This document shows, one piece after another, positions 1-11,270 of a stretch of 64,000 nt of DNA. The stretch is from Ricinus communis (lineage: Eukaryota > Streptophyta > Magnoliopsida > Malpighiales > Euphorbiaceae). Positions within the stretch are counted from its first letter, which is position 1; the number at the start of each line of letters is the position of its first letter. A program made the position numbers and the translations under genes. A model generated the notes under the pieces. It saw only the letters and a program-made list of their open reading frames with translations. It ran no database searches and was not told where the DNA came from. The stretch covers positions 26,870,888 through 26,934,887 of the forward strand of contig NC_063260.1 in the NCBI RefSeq assembly GCF_019578655.1, in the 5' to 3' direction.

Positions 1-176
1 TGGAATTTGAACTATTTTCTGTTTACGACCTTTTCTGGAATGTATGGAAATGCAAATATTTTTCAGAAGACTTCTGTTCTATATGGGTCTCCATTCTTTA
101 GCATTTTTTGTTTCTACTCTTCCTAACATGATATGGACCGCAGCATTAAATGACATTGTTGAATTATTTGTTTCAG

Positions 177-2923
177 TTCAAGACCAAAGGTGGTTCTCAA
201 CTGAAGGAGTACTGTTCAGCTCTAACAAAAGAGGATTGCAGGCGTCAATCGGGTTCCTTTATAGCATGTGAGAAGGTCAGTGTGAATTTATTATGCTAGT
301 GTTGTTTATTAGCATTAAAGAGATGTTATGATGAGTTCATATGATCTCTGTATCATAAGACCTCATTGATGTATATGCATTTAGCCAAATCTATGTAGGT
401 TTACCACAGCTCCTTGATCAAATACTGTGTTCTAAATACTTCTAGTATAAGGTGAAGTCTAGAAGACCAAGTACTTCTTTCTATGTGAATAGAGGTTTCT
501 TTGGGGAGAAATGAGGTCTTTTTCTTACCTCTTAAAATCGGTTATCTAACTCTCCAACTTTATTTAATATGTTTGCACTGAAGTTTCTGGTTGTTGATAA
601 AGCTGAAAGTCTGCTAAAGATCATTTTGTGGTTTCCTAGTAAAAGTAGTAATTATACTCCCCAGTAAGTAGTCTATAAGCTAACCAAATTTCAGGAGGCT
701 GCACATTTTTTATTTATTATAGAGCATATAAAGTGATCATTGCATGGCTGATGCAGAAATAAGGGAAAGAATGGCTTGAAACAAAGTTGCCCAGAGCAAC
801 TAGACAGTAGTTGGCTATTTATTAAATGCTTTATTATTTAACTTTTTTACGATTTTATTAACCACTGTTTGGTGTATGTTATGCTTTTTAATTCTTTTCG
901 TTGCACTAAGTAATCACAAGTCATGCCTTTTGCTTTTCCTGATTAGGAAATTATGGTAACTCCAGCTGTGTTCACAAATATGGAAGGAATTATTCTATCA
1001 CTAATCATGCATGTCAATTCAATAATATTAAGCTATACATCTTCAAAGAAAAAGACTTCTCATTTGCGCACTGAAGACTTGGGTTTAATTACTATAATCA
1101 AGCAGCATTTTACAAAAGCTGTCTTTTTGTCATGATCTGCTCTAACCTCCTAATCTGACCATAGACTTTGTTCATAGAGCTGATGACTGTGCATTTTCAT
1201 TTTGGATACTCAACTCTTTACAGGTCCATTTTCGGCGAATTATTGCTCCTCATACTGACGTCAGTCAGGGTGACTGTTCTTTTCTAGACACTTGTCGTCA
1301 CATGAAGGTAAGGTTCTTTGCTCCAACCACTTTTTGTTAAGTTTAATCAAGTGCAGATCTTTTTGCTATACTAAGGTTATTGTGGTGATGGCCTCATGCC
1401 TTTTGGTGACTTTATACTCCATAATATTTTCTTTGTTTTGCCTTGTCTTTTTCCTGATAGACATGCAAGTATGTTCATTATGAGCTTGACCCTACTCCTG
1501 ATGTACCACCTATGATGATGGGTGCTCCCCCCAAAGCTTTAAAGCCCCAGCGTGCAGAGTATTGCTCAGAAGTAGAACTCGGTGAACCACAATGGATTAA
1601 TTGTGATATTCGTAATTTTAAAATGGAGATTTTAGGGCAATTTGGAGTTATAATGGCTGATCCACCTTGGGATATTCATATGGAACTGCCTTATGGAACA
1701 ATGGCTGATGATGAAATGAGAAACCTTAATGTTCCTGTATTACAGACTGATGGTTTGATTTTCCTTTGGGTTACTGGACGTGCAATGGAGCTTGGACGCG
1801 AGTGGTATGTGTTTATTGGAGGCAGCATGCTAGTTGCTAGTACTATTTATTCATCAATAACTTTCCATCAGAGGCCGAAAGAATATGGTTAATGTGATTT
1901 CTAGCCCTTGATCATATGCATGTCATGATATTTCTTGCAGTTTGGATCTCTGGGGTTACAAGCGTGTTGAGGAGATAATATGGGTAAAGACTAATCAACT
2001 TCAGCGAATTATTAGAACAGGCCGGACAGGCCATTGGCTCAATCATAGCAAGGAGCATTGTCTTGTTGGAATTAAGGGAAACCCAGAAGTGAACAGGAAT
2101 ATTGATACTGACGTCATTGTTGCCGAGGTTCGAGAGACAAGCCGTAAGCCAGATGAGGTCTGTAAATACATTTCCCAAGCTCTTGTTAGATAATACCCAT
2201 ACCTTGTTACCTTTATTATTTGGGCTCTCAGATTTTACTTTTAAGCAGACTGATTTGCGCTGCTTCTTCTAATTTAAATTACAGTTGTTAAGATTCTGAA
2301 GTGCTTCGAGATAATAATAATAATAATAATAGTAATACAAGTCCAATTTATCAATGCAGACTTAATTAACTTATAAAATTGTTACAGATGTACCCTTTGC
2401 TGGAGAGGATTAGTCCAAGGACGAGAAAGCTTGAATTGTTTGCACGCATGCACAATACTCATGCTGGGTATGCTTTTCCTCTTAACATAGTTGCTTCTTA
2501 GTTTAAAGGTTTTTTATTAGAACTTTTGATTAGCGCCAATGCTTTGATTTTGGTGAATCTTAATTTGATGAGATGGGCTTGTGGAGATTCTTTGTTGTGA
2601 TCATTATGCGGTATCTGATCTAAACATTTCTCTTGTTTTCCATCAGGTGGATGTCACTTGGTAATCAATTGGAGGGAGTGCGACTGGTTGATGATGGCCT
2701 GCGAGCTAGATTTAAGGCTGCTTACCCAGATGTTATGGTGCAACCTTCCTCTCCTCCCCGGGCTTCTGCTATGGAAGTAGAATCTGCTTCTCAAATGAGG
2801 AATCCTTTTGCAGTGACAGAACCAAAGTCAACTGCCGCACATTCAGCAGAGCATGCAGCTCTGGAGACGGCCTATATTTCTGAAGAGAAGCCAATGGCTG
2901 TAGATACTGATATGGCTGGCTGA
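177..2923 (+). CDS. MTA: N6-adenosine mRNA methyltransferase MTA (METTL3 type), C-terminal part
   Basis: Catalytic subunit of the nuclear m6A mRNA writer complex, which methylates adenosines in mRNA using S-adenosylmethionine with MTB and FIP37 as partners. Exons seen: 177-275, 1224-1307, 1461-1804, 1941-2157, 2388-2467 and 2647-2923; all join in frame and give 366 C-terminal residues ending in TGA. The first two to three exons carry two CCCH zinc fingers (C-x7-C-x9-C-x3-H, then C-x5-C-x5-C-x3-H). The methyltransferase signature DPPW lies at 1659-1670, followed by the conserved [15 protein letters not shown] and NHSKEH segments. The tail after about 2740 is low-complexity and less conserved. 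The N-terminal half lies upstream of the window; bases 1-176 look like intron. The 948-base intron 276-1223 shows nothing recognisable. Family assignment is very secure; METTL14-type proteins lack the DPPW motif and these fingers. Confidence 0.96.
2311..2330. repeat. (ATA)n microsatellite in MTA intron
   Basis: An uninterrupted run of ATA units in the intron before the 2388-2467 exon, followed by an imperfect unit. Likely polymorphic in length. Confidence 0.85.
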
Positions 2924-3972
2924 ATGGCTCTGATCCTCTTGATAATCAAGCATGAGACACGAGGGGGGATTTGGATCCCCGACCATTCTACCATTCGGTC
3001 AGAGCAGTGCAGACCAGTTTCTATGCTATATATTATGTCCCCATTAGATCAGGCTAACAGCAAAACATATGTAGCACAACATGTAAAAGTCACTAGTTGC
3101 AATTCATACTGCTCCGTTACATGGATGATTCTTTTCTTTTTGGTCCAGAAGGCTGAGAAGATCCCCACCATCTTTCGGACTCGATTGTCAGAATTCATTG
3201 TCAACTAGATTGAAATCGTCCTTATATAAATAGACTTGTCGGAAATTCTTATAGAGAATCTTTTGAACTGGAAATTTTTAATCTTTCACATTGCGAAACA
3301 TATATTCGACTTTCAATATGGTATCCTCTATATTTCAAAACAGACGACTTGATAATTTGGCCCACTAAATTGGTATTAACTTAGTGGGCCGAATATGGTA
3401 GTAACTTAACTTGGAAGGAACCTTGCTCTCAGCATCTTAATTTGCCCTTGTTAAGACGTCCAAATTTTTGAACATTTTTGTGGTGGAAGCATAATACCCC
3501 AGTGTGAGAATGGAAAGTAAGAAAAGAAGATATCTCATAGTCTAGTTCGGCAAACAGGAGAAAGAAGAAAGACATTAAAAAGAAAAGAGAACGAGGCCTG
3601 TCGGTGCAAAGCCCGCCACCGCTAGCTGGCAGAATAAATTAATAAAGTTTGGATAGCGCGTATGTTAGCGATGCAATAATTCCAAGATGGTGTTGTTTTT
3701 GGAGCTTTTTATCTTTTTTGGACAACCGAGATTGTAGGTGTCTAATGTTCATTTTCTTTTCTCAGATAACAGCAATACAAGAAAATAGGAAATCAAACAA
3801 GAACAAGATTTACCATTTTTATTCTCTTGAATCACCGTAAATAATCACAAAAACCAGAACTTTATATATGAATCAATATGATGGAGCTTTAAAACCAATG
3901 AAATAAAACATATGAAAAAGTTATTAAAAATTGGTATCCTCATCTGGCTTCTTGTACTTATGCACCACTCCT
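2924..3972. other. Intergenic region between convergent MTA and ENODL8-like genes
   Basis: This holds the 3' ends of two convergent genes. The first 300 bases after the MTA stop are probably its 3' UTR. A strong 10-bp stem-loop lies at 3359-3390. On the minus strand an AATAAA-like signal near 3817-3822 could serve the ENODL8-like gene. No other gene is visible. Confidence 0.6.
3359..3390. repeat. Perfect 10-bp inverted repeat (hairpin) between convergent genes
   Basis: Arms GGCCCACTAA (3359-3368) and TTAGTGGGCC (3381-3390) are perfectly complementary around a 12-base loop. The site lies about 435 bp past the MTA stop and 580 bp past the ENODL8-like stop. It could be a transcript-end structure or a fragment of a small transposon; each arm also contains a TGGGCC/GGCCCA element. 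Confidence 0.8.
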
Positions 3973-4650
3973 TCACATGATGCCATTGATGTATGCAGAA
4001 ATCACAGCACCAATAACAGCAGAGAAGAAGATTGAGAATCTGTATGTTGGTGAAGAAGCGGAAGGTGGTAACGGGATTGTGCCAAAATTAGTAGGGTAAG
4101 AGGGTGCTGCAGCAGTGTCAGGCAATGCGCTAGAACCATTAGAAGGAGAGATATCTGAATCATTTCCAACAGATATATGTAGCTTCTGCTTCTTTTCACA
4201 GTGCCCTGGAACTCCACTAGTGAAGTAGAAATGTCCATTTGCAGTTATGTTAAATAAAGAGTTGCCATTTTTCATGTACAAAACTGGATCTGTCAGGTTG
4301 CAAGAATTGTAGTTTTGCTCAGTAACCTGAATTACTGAATCTTGACTTGGTGGATACAAGAACACTGAAAAACCAAAAAGATGTTATGAAATGCATTATT
4401 CGAGCTATTGTTTACATCGAAAAGAAGATTAAAAGTGAAAGAGTGACTCACATAGAGAATCTCCAATCTTGAAGGTGTGATATTTGGACCAAAAGATGTA
4501 AACTTTTGGGTTTGCTGAAGTGGGAATGCCCCAAGCATCTAAATCTCCAACCTTGTACTGATAGCAGGAAACTTGGAAATGCACCAAAAAGATTAACTGA
4601 AAAGCATAAAGGACCATGAACTTAGGACTTCTAAGATTGGCCATTCCCAC
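3973..4650 (-). CDS. Early nodulin-like protein (phytocyanin family), ENODL8-like
   Basis: GPI-anchored extracellular phytocyanin-like protein, probably on the outer plasma membrane or in the wall. Two exons, 4650-4452 and 4364-3973, give 196 residues. An N-terminal signal peptide (about residues 1-30, hydrophobic MVLYAFQLIFLVHF) is followed by the plastocyanin-like domain (YKVGDLDAWG to the GHCEKKQKLHISV strand). The two disulfide cysteines are in YNSC and GHC. A Ser/Pro-rich linker and a C-terminal hydrophobic tail (FSIFFSAVIGAVISAYINGIM region) act as arabinogalactan and GPI signals. The blue-copper ligand set is incomplete: the usual first His is absent and the ligand Cys is replaced by Ser (FYFTSG), so it should not bind copper like true plastocyanins. 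Best remembered match is Arabidopsis At1g64640. The intron is only 87 bases, at the position usual for the family. Confidence 0.93.
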
Positions 4651-6363
4651 CTGCTATAGACCCAATAGTTTTTCTTTCTCAAATTTAGAAGTGAGAGCAA
4701 GGACACCTAAAAGAAGAAATCTTATTGGCTCCAAATACCTGTTGACAGAATGTAGAAGCAGAAAAGAACAAATTGATGATGGTCTGCCTAAAATGCCCTT
4801 GTAACTATTTGACAGCAGCTTGATCTGTTCCTTTCAGCGGTGAAACCTTAAACTGTGTGAGATGAATGGTGGAGATGAGGATCTATCAATAGGGGGGTTG
4901 AGGATAAAAAGGGAACTTTGAAAGTTTGGACAGAAAGCAAATGATAGGGCAATGGCACATGGGCCAGTTGGGCAATCATCCATCAACTCAACTCAAAATG
5001 GGCATGTGAGGTTTGGAACTTGGCTTGGACAAAGCTTGAAGGAAAGAGAGGGGATGTTCTATAAAATGTCACAAAGATGGACTGATTTCTAATTTGTTAT
5101 CATTTCACCATGTGGAGAGGAGAGATGAGAAAACTGTCAGTTTTTGTCTTCTATCGCATGGCTCAAGAATGAGGTCAAGGCATCTCCAGTAATGGCTTGC
5201 AACTTAGTTTATAACTCTTTCAGACAATCATTTTAATTATATGCCTATTGTTGAATACATATTCTTGATTATGTTTCATTTGAATCATAAAAATAGCATG
5301 AACAAACATAGGAATAAAATTGTTAATCAACATTGAATACCTATTCCAAATCTTGCTGAAATTGTTATCTCTATTTTATAGCATAACTTCTACACAATCT
5401 CATAAATCTACTAACAATATTTGTGATTACTCAATTATGGGCTAAGAATGCAAGTCGAGAATGACTTGCCTCTTACATTCCTATTTAAATTGTACGTCGG
5501 TGGGTGAACAATAGATATTGAGAATATATGCAGAAACGAATGAAAAGCGCTTGAGAAACATAACAGAAAGATCCGGAAAAAAGAAAAAAGAGCATAAATG
5601 GCAACTAATGAATTGGAAGAAGAGAAGTTAAAAAAGCTGAGGTAGTTTTTTAATCAGAAGATCAAACATTCATTTAACATATAAAAGCTGGGGAATTCAA
5701 AAACAGATGTTTTCTCACTCTTAATACCAAAAAGCACTAGCTGGCAGTTTCCTGTCAACTATTTTTGCAGAGCCCTACGTTATATTATACTGTTAAGATA
5801 CAAACATAAATAAAATGGTATTTTGATTACTGAATGACAATGCTGAAAAGCTGCGATTTGAAGTCAACCCGATACGCAATGAAAATGCCACATTGCTGGA
5901 GTACAAATGCACAGAATGGCTCTCTAGCAAAGTATTTAAAAAAAATGAGAGACATAAAGGAAATCAACCTAGCCAAATAATTAATGTAAAACAACCTACA
6001 TACATATATATTAATCATTAAGAAGACACCATAAAAGTTTCTACCATTAATATCTAAGGAATAGATATGCTCAGCACTATTGCAACACCAGATTACAAGA
6101 GCACCCGTAAACAAAATTTAAAAGCAATAACTTCCATCATTCTAAGCACCTAAAAATTGGTTTCTTACTGTCAACTGCCTCTTGCCCGCACCATACCTTT
6201 TGTTCCCTCTTATAAAGTAGGACTAAACCCACACTCCCTGTTATTGTTTGGATGCAAACAGCTAATCCAAGTTGCAGCTCCAACAGCATATATAAGGAGC
6301 AAAGGTGGCTGCTTGCAATCTCTTAAAAAAAAATTCCACGAGGTTTCTGGCCTCTGCAGTCAG
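4651..6363. other. Intergenic region: ENODL8-like promoter and MFS 3' flank
   Basis: This holds the upstream region of the ENODL8-like gene (from 4651) and, toward 6363, the 3' flank of the MFS gene. It is mostly AT-rich. Reading both strands I recognised no coding region, RNA gene or transposon terminus; the open frame on the minus strand at 5827-6114 has no family features. Confidence 0.5.
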
Positions 6364-9300
6364 TCAGGCATTTAATGGTTCTGCTTCCATCTCCCTCATT
6401 GCTGTCCAATCTTGCGATCCTGCAACAAAACAATTTATCACCACTTAAGACTGACAATAAAAATTAAGATTAAGATAAGATATGAAGGAAATCAAGAAAA
6501 CTAATAAAATAAAAGGAGACACTTGTGATATTCCAGTCCTTATTCCTTGAACTTAAGCATATATGCAGATAATTTAAATGCACAGTTCAGGAGGCTTATT
6601 CAAGTACATAAAAGCACAATGCTATGACACTGGGAGTTCTATATATTGCGAGAGCTACTGGGGAATTTCAGAAAATGATAGAATTTTCCATCTTAGATAT
6701 TTTTGGTTAAGCAATAGTATATAAATGAGAAGCCAGAATCAAATTTATTCAAGTACCTAATCTATCAAATCTTTGAATCCAAAGAGAAAAATAGAGCACA
6801 TGCCAAACATTACAATTAAATAGAGCACATGCCAAACATTCCATCTGAGACAACTAAATACTTACTTGATTTTTGGCTTTCTGCAATAATCATAAGCCGC
6901 CTCTGCAAAAGAGAGGCCACAAAGAGAAAAATAGAGCACATGCCAAACATTACAATTATGGGGAACGCATCAACCTTCAAGGAGAAAGAAGAACACAGTT
7001 GTTAGACTACAAAGAGAGCAATATGCAAGGAGCATATGCGTAATTTTTCCAGAGAAACTCTCAGTCATTGCAGTGTTATCTCACATCAAAAAGATTAACT
7101 CACATTATACAACACAACACACACAAATATGTTGAGAGGAATGCGGAAGAAGTTCATGATGGTGCTTCTAGCCTCTTCAGGAATATATTGGGACCTCATC
7201 TTCATGATAGATGGCCAGAATATTCCAACGCAGGCCTCAAATGTGCAGAAGCCAAGAAGCTGGACACACGCAGAAAATGAGATGCCTCCACCTCTCACTC
7301 CAGAAGGTACTATCAAGAACTGTTAGATACCCAGAGTCAGTAATTTCTCCTTTAATGCTTTCACGTAGTAATGATAAAGCAAGAAAAAAAGGTGGAAATT
7401 AAATTCACTGCATACACTTGTTATAACAGGAAGCAGAAGTGAAGCTGCTGAGATTATGAAAACAATCTGCATGTAGCTCTCAACTTTAATGGATGAGCGA
7501 GCCATCAAACGAGATGCAATAGAGCTTCCCAACATCGAAGCCAGCATAAAAGTTGCAAAAATGAAACCATGTGGAATGTCCTCACCATTTGGGCTCAGTG
7601 CAGGAGTCCAAAGGAACACAAAAGTGTACATTGAACCTTCAAATAGGGACTGTATGGCACCCAGCAATGCAATTTTTTCATCTGATTCCACATGAAACAT
7701 AATATCAACACAAAATACCAGAAAATAGAAAAGGGGAGTAGAGAAAGAATACTACATCTATAATGTAAAAGTAGAACTAAAAGTCATTATTTGTGTATAA
7801 GTGTGAAAAATATAATTATATTGTTCCATAAAGGAACTTGAGAGTTTGAAAAGGAAAATTACTGGGAAGAAATGAGGAATTCGACAAAAGTAACCAATAC
7901 AAATATTTCAGCTTAAATTGTATCCTTGTCAAGGCAGAGTTTCTTTTTTCAGCATTAGAAGTTCAAAATGACTGCATTTAAAGAGCAACCTGGAATTTGA
8001 CAAGAAAATCAGCCAATTTTTCCCATGTAGCACACAGAACCTGGTCTTCACACGTTGGAATGAAGAAAAGAAAAACAAATGTGCAAACAATGACAGGGTA
8101 CATTCACAGGCACTCCATTTTGCATTTCAGTCTCAACAACATGTACTGCAGCTAAAACTGACATGGCAGCCAGATACTAAATCTTAAATTCACACAAAGT
8201 TCATTAACCTATAGCACGTATCAAGATGAAGCACAGAAAATAACTTTATGAATTTACCAGAAGCAATGGCAACGGCAGCACCCTTAAATTGGGAAAGTAA
8301 GTCCTTGCTTTCTGACGTATCTCCATAATTTTCAGTCCAAGATGACAATATAATTGCCATGCCAATTGCAAGGAAACATGCAGCAGCATCAAATGGAGCA
8401 ACAGGCCCAAGACCCAAGTTATCCACTAGTAAATTCCCAAACAACCCAGCCATAATGGCAACCAAACCATTGCCAAGAAATATTGCTTTTGAGAATGTCA
8501 CTGACAACCATTGTTGATCAAAACCCCTCTGCAAAATGGGAAGGGGACAGAAAGATATAAAACACATATTAGAGGAGAAGATCAAACCTGTGTTTATATG
8601 AAATGTAGTTATAACACATGAAAGTAGACTTTATGTGTCCTAAGAGCCAAGCCAAATGCTGAAAGCTATACTCAGGCAAAGATATTTCCATCAGTAAAAA
8701 GACATTTTGATCCACACTATGCTATGGGTGCACATTTAAGGAATACAAGAAAACCGAGGACACATCAAGTGATAGCCTCCATCTCCTAAATGTACCTGAA
8801 ACTTTAAAACACTTAAAAAGAAAGGGTTTGATTTAAGATGTAGAGAATCAAACACTAACATCAAAATAAGTTAAACAATTCAGCTCATCACACACCTTGA
8901 AGTGTTCTGCAACAAGCCAAGACTCAAAAGCAGAAAAGAGTAGAGAAGTTGCAATGCCTCCCAAAACACGTCCCAACATTAAGACTTTGTACTCTGGAGA
9001 ATGTTTGGTGATGCAACTCAAGATGTAAGTTATGCAGTAAGTAACACAAGCTCTCCTCCGACCCCTGAATTCAGCACATAACATTATCAGGACTTCATAA
9101 TGTGGTCAATAGCCAAATATGAGAAAAAACAAATGAAGATGAAATGAAATATTACTGCTTGTCAGCAAGAGACCCAACAATTGTCCCAAATAACATTGAA
9201 GATCCAAAGCCAGCAATAAAGAGCTGGCCAATCTCTCCCTTTCCAAACCCATATGTACTGTATAGATAGTATACATATGGACCCTGCAACCAATCCCCAG

Positions 9301-9893
9301 CTGTTTCCACAAATCAATTCAATTAGCTCCTCTCAGAAAGAAGTTAAGAAGTTGTTAAATACAAACAGATACTACTCCTGCAATGTTAACACATCAAAAG
9401 GTTTTTCACCACAGAACCTTAAAGAAACAACACAGAAAAAGATGATCTACAATAATAACAAAGAGATCAAGCTCACATTCCCTACAGAATAATTTAACCG
9501 CAGAAATATTAAATTCTTACTTCAACCATAAACCATTACGAATTGCTAACAGAGAGATTCTAATATGGGCTAAAAATAAAAACTCGCAATTAAAATCCAA
9601 AATCCCACAAGACTTTGAAGCAAAGCCACTTCAAGAAACAGTGATAAACTGGCAATGGCATGAGTTTTACAAGAAATGGAAGGAAAAGCCAAGAAAGATC
9701 AAATGAGGGAAAAGAAAAGGTCAGATCTAAAAGAGGAAATACCCATCATGAGAGAATAAACCAGAAGATAGTTGTTCTTGAAAGCATTGAAAGCAGAGGT
9801 TGTGTTTACTCGATCTCTGCTTGTTTTGCTGAGTTCTATGGCTGCCACTACAGCCGCTAGGCCTCCGAAAACCATGAAGTAGAACATCTCCAT
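6364..9893 (-). CDS. MFS transporter, MFSD5 / molybdate-anion transporter family
   Basis: Multi-pass major facilitator carrier; relatives are named molybdate-anion transporters after algal MOT2, but the plant substrate is not shown by sequence. Eight exons (9893-9743, 9300-9156, 9064-8896, 8528-8258, 7681-7416, 7319-7104, 6974-6866, 6419-6364) join in frame to 460 residues. Typical pieces in order: signal-anchor-like MEMFYFMVFGGL, the AFNAFKNNYLLVYSLMM segment, GDWLQGPYVYYLY, the MFS loop with GSLADKQGRRRAC, GRVLGGIATSLLFSAFESWLV, WLSVTFSKAIFLGNG, and LLGFCTFEACVGIFWPSIM with the following SQYIPEEARSTIMNFFRIP. The start is set at 9893 because family members begin with this Met; an in-frame ATG at 9935 would add 14 acidic residues. 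The 7417 donor gives phase 0; a GT two bases earlier breaks the frame. Arabidopsis matches from memory: At1g64650, At3g49310, At4g27720. Confidence 0.94.
6781..6840. repeat. Copies of an MFS exon fragment inside the neighbouring intron
   Basis: Bases 6781-6818 are identical to 38 bases of coding exon 7 (6921-6958), and 6818-6840 repeat the central 22 bases once more. The copies lie in the intron between exons 7 and 8, 140 bp from the source. This is a local partial exon duplication; no splice acceptor flanks the copies, so they are unlikely to be used. Confidence 0.9.
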
Positions 9894-11270
9894 TCTTTCT
9901 TTTTCTTCTTCTTCCTCTCTATCACTTAATTTCAAGATTCGATCCGCACAGAGAGAGAGAGAAGAGGGCGTGTTAAAAAGAGGTTGATATTGAAATTAAA
10001 CCCAAAATAATCATTTTTGTTTTACTTTGATGCAGTATGGTGGGATTTATAAATGCTATTGCTAAAAAAAATAATAGTAAAATAGACACTTCCGTTCCGT
10101 CGGTTCATTGATTTCCCGGGAATTTTTATAATGTTATTTTTATTATATTATCAGTTTTTTCTTAAGAATATATATATATATTAGTTAAACTGTAGCATGC
10201 AAAACTTTAAATTTAAAAATAATAATAATTGAAGCAAATTTAAATACAGAAAATGAATGTTAAAGTTTTGCTATTTGCTGACTAAGAGAGTTGAATGTAT
10301 ACTTTTGATTTTGTTTTATGCAGTTTAATGGAAGGAAGTATGAGAGATATGAAAATGTAAGAAGAGGCAAAGACCTTATTCTTCACTTGGTGCAACAGAA
10401 GTAACCTTAACTGTAAGTAAGATATCATTATTAGACTTTGAAATACATTTTTATATGCTCAAGTGGTTTAAAATCTGATTGACTCAGTCTTACTTAATAC
10501 TTCATCTACACAATAATTTACTCATTTCTATGACTGATGTCCAAAACACAACTCAAGAGTTCATATTCCAGCACTTCTTTTAAGGTTGTTTTTCCTTCTT
10601 CATACATTAACATTGAACTGTAAAGTTTGTATCATTCTAAGGCATAACCTCTCACTCAGCATCCATGGAAGCAGCATTCCTAAATAACCCAACATCAATA
10701 TCCCCACGACATGATGACCCGTCCCTTTTCATCTCGTGGTGCCCCATCAGGGATGGGGCATAGCCCAACTCCCAAATTTCCCTTCTCCCTTCTCTTGAAG
10801 TTATCTCGTACTGCATCCTAGTTAAAGCAATCCAACTGGATTGGCTGTCCTTATCCATAGATAATTAACCTGCCATCTCCCGAGGCACCATTTCAATATG
10901 TATGGCTTTTCACCATTTTCAATACCAAGGATAGAGAATAGCATTTGAAAAAGAAAAAATAATCATATATCAAACTTTCAAATTTGCACCACTAAAAATG
11001 GTAGCAATGCGTTTCAAATTTGCACCACTAAAAATGGTAGCAATGCGATAAAAAAAATTAAAATATTACATGAAACGGAACGGATGTTGCAATAACATGT
11101 CAAGTTTATATGAATGATTGCTGCTGACAGTAACATCTTAGTACAAAGGGAAGCGCCGATCTACCATCTATGGTTTCGAATAGTAAAAGAACCGAGTACT
11201 CAATCAGGTCCAGCAAAATTTCCCGGAATTCTTCACCTCTGATACAGCAACGATATCACTCTTTGATGTT
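9894..11270. other. Intergenic region between MFS gene (5') and MYG1 gene (3')
   Basis: Contains the MFS 5' UTR (pyrimidine-rich on the transcribed strand, with a GA run at 9950-9963) and promoter, then AT-rich DNA, then a 36-bp tandem duplication at 10976-11047. The 10640-10860 stretch is less AT-rich and keeps an open minus-strand frame of 68 codons (10858-10652), but no family is recognisable and no start context or splice partner can be supported. Confidence 0.5.
10976..11047. repeat. Two perfect 36-bp tandem copies
   Basis: The unit beginning TTTCAAATTTGCACC and ending AGCAATGCG occurs twice back to back without a mismatch, so the duplication is recent. It lies about 220 bp downstream of the MYG1 stop codon. 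Confidence 0.92.

Noticed and set aside
5827..6114. 95-codon open frame, minus strand
   Set aside because: Hydrophobic AT-rich reading in the 3' flank of the MFS gene with no family features.
10652..10858. 68-codon open frame, minus strand
   Set aside because: Composition looks somewhat coding-like but no homology is recognised and neighbouring exons cannot be found.
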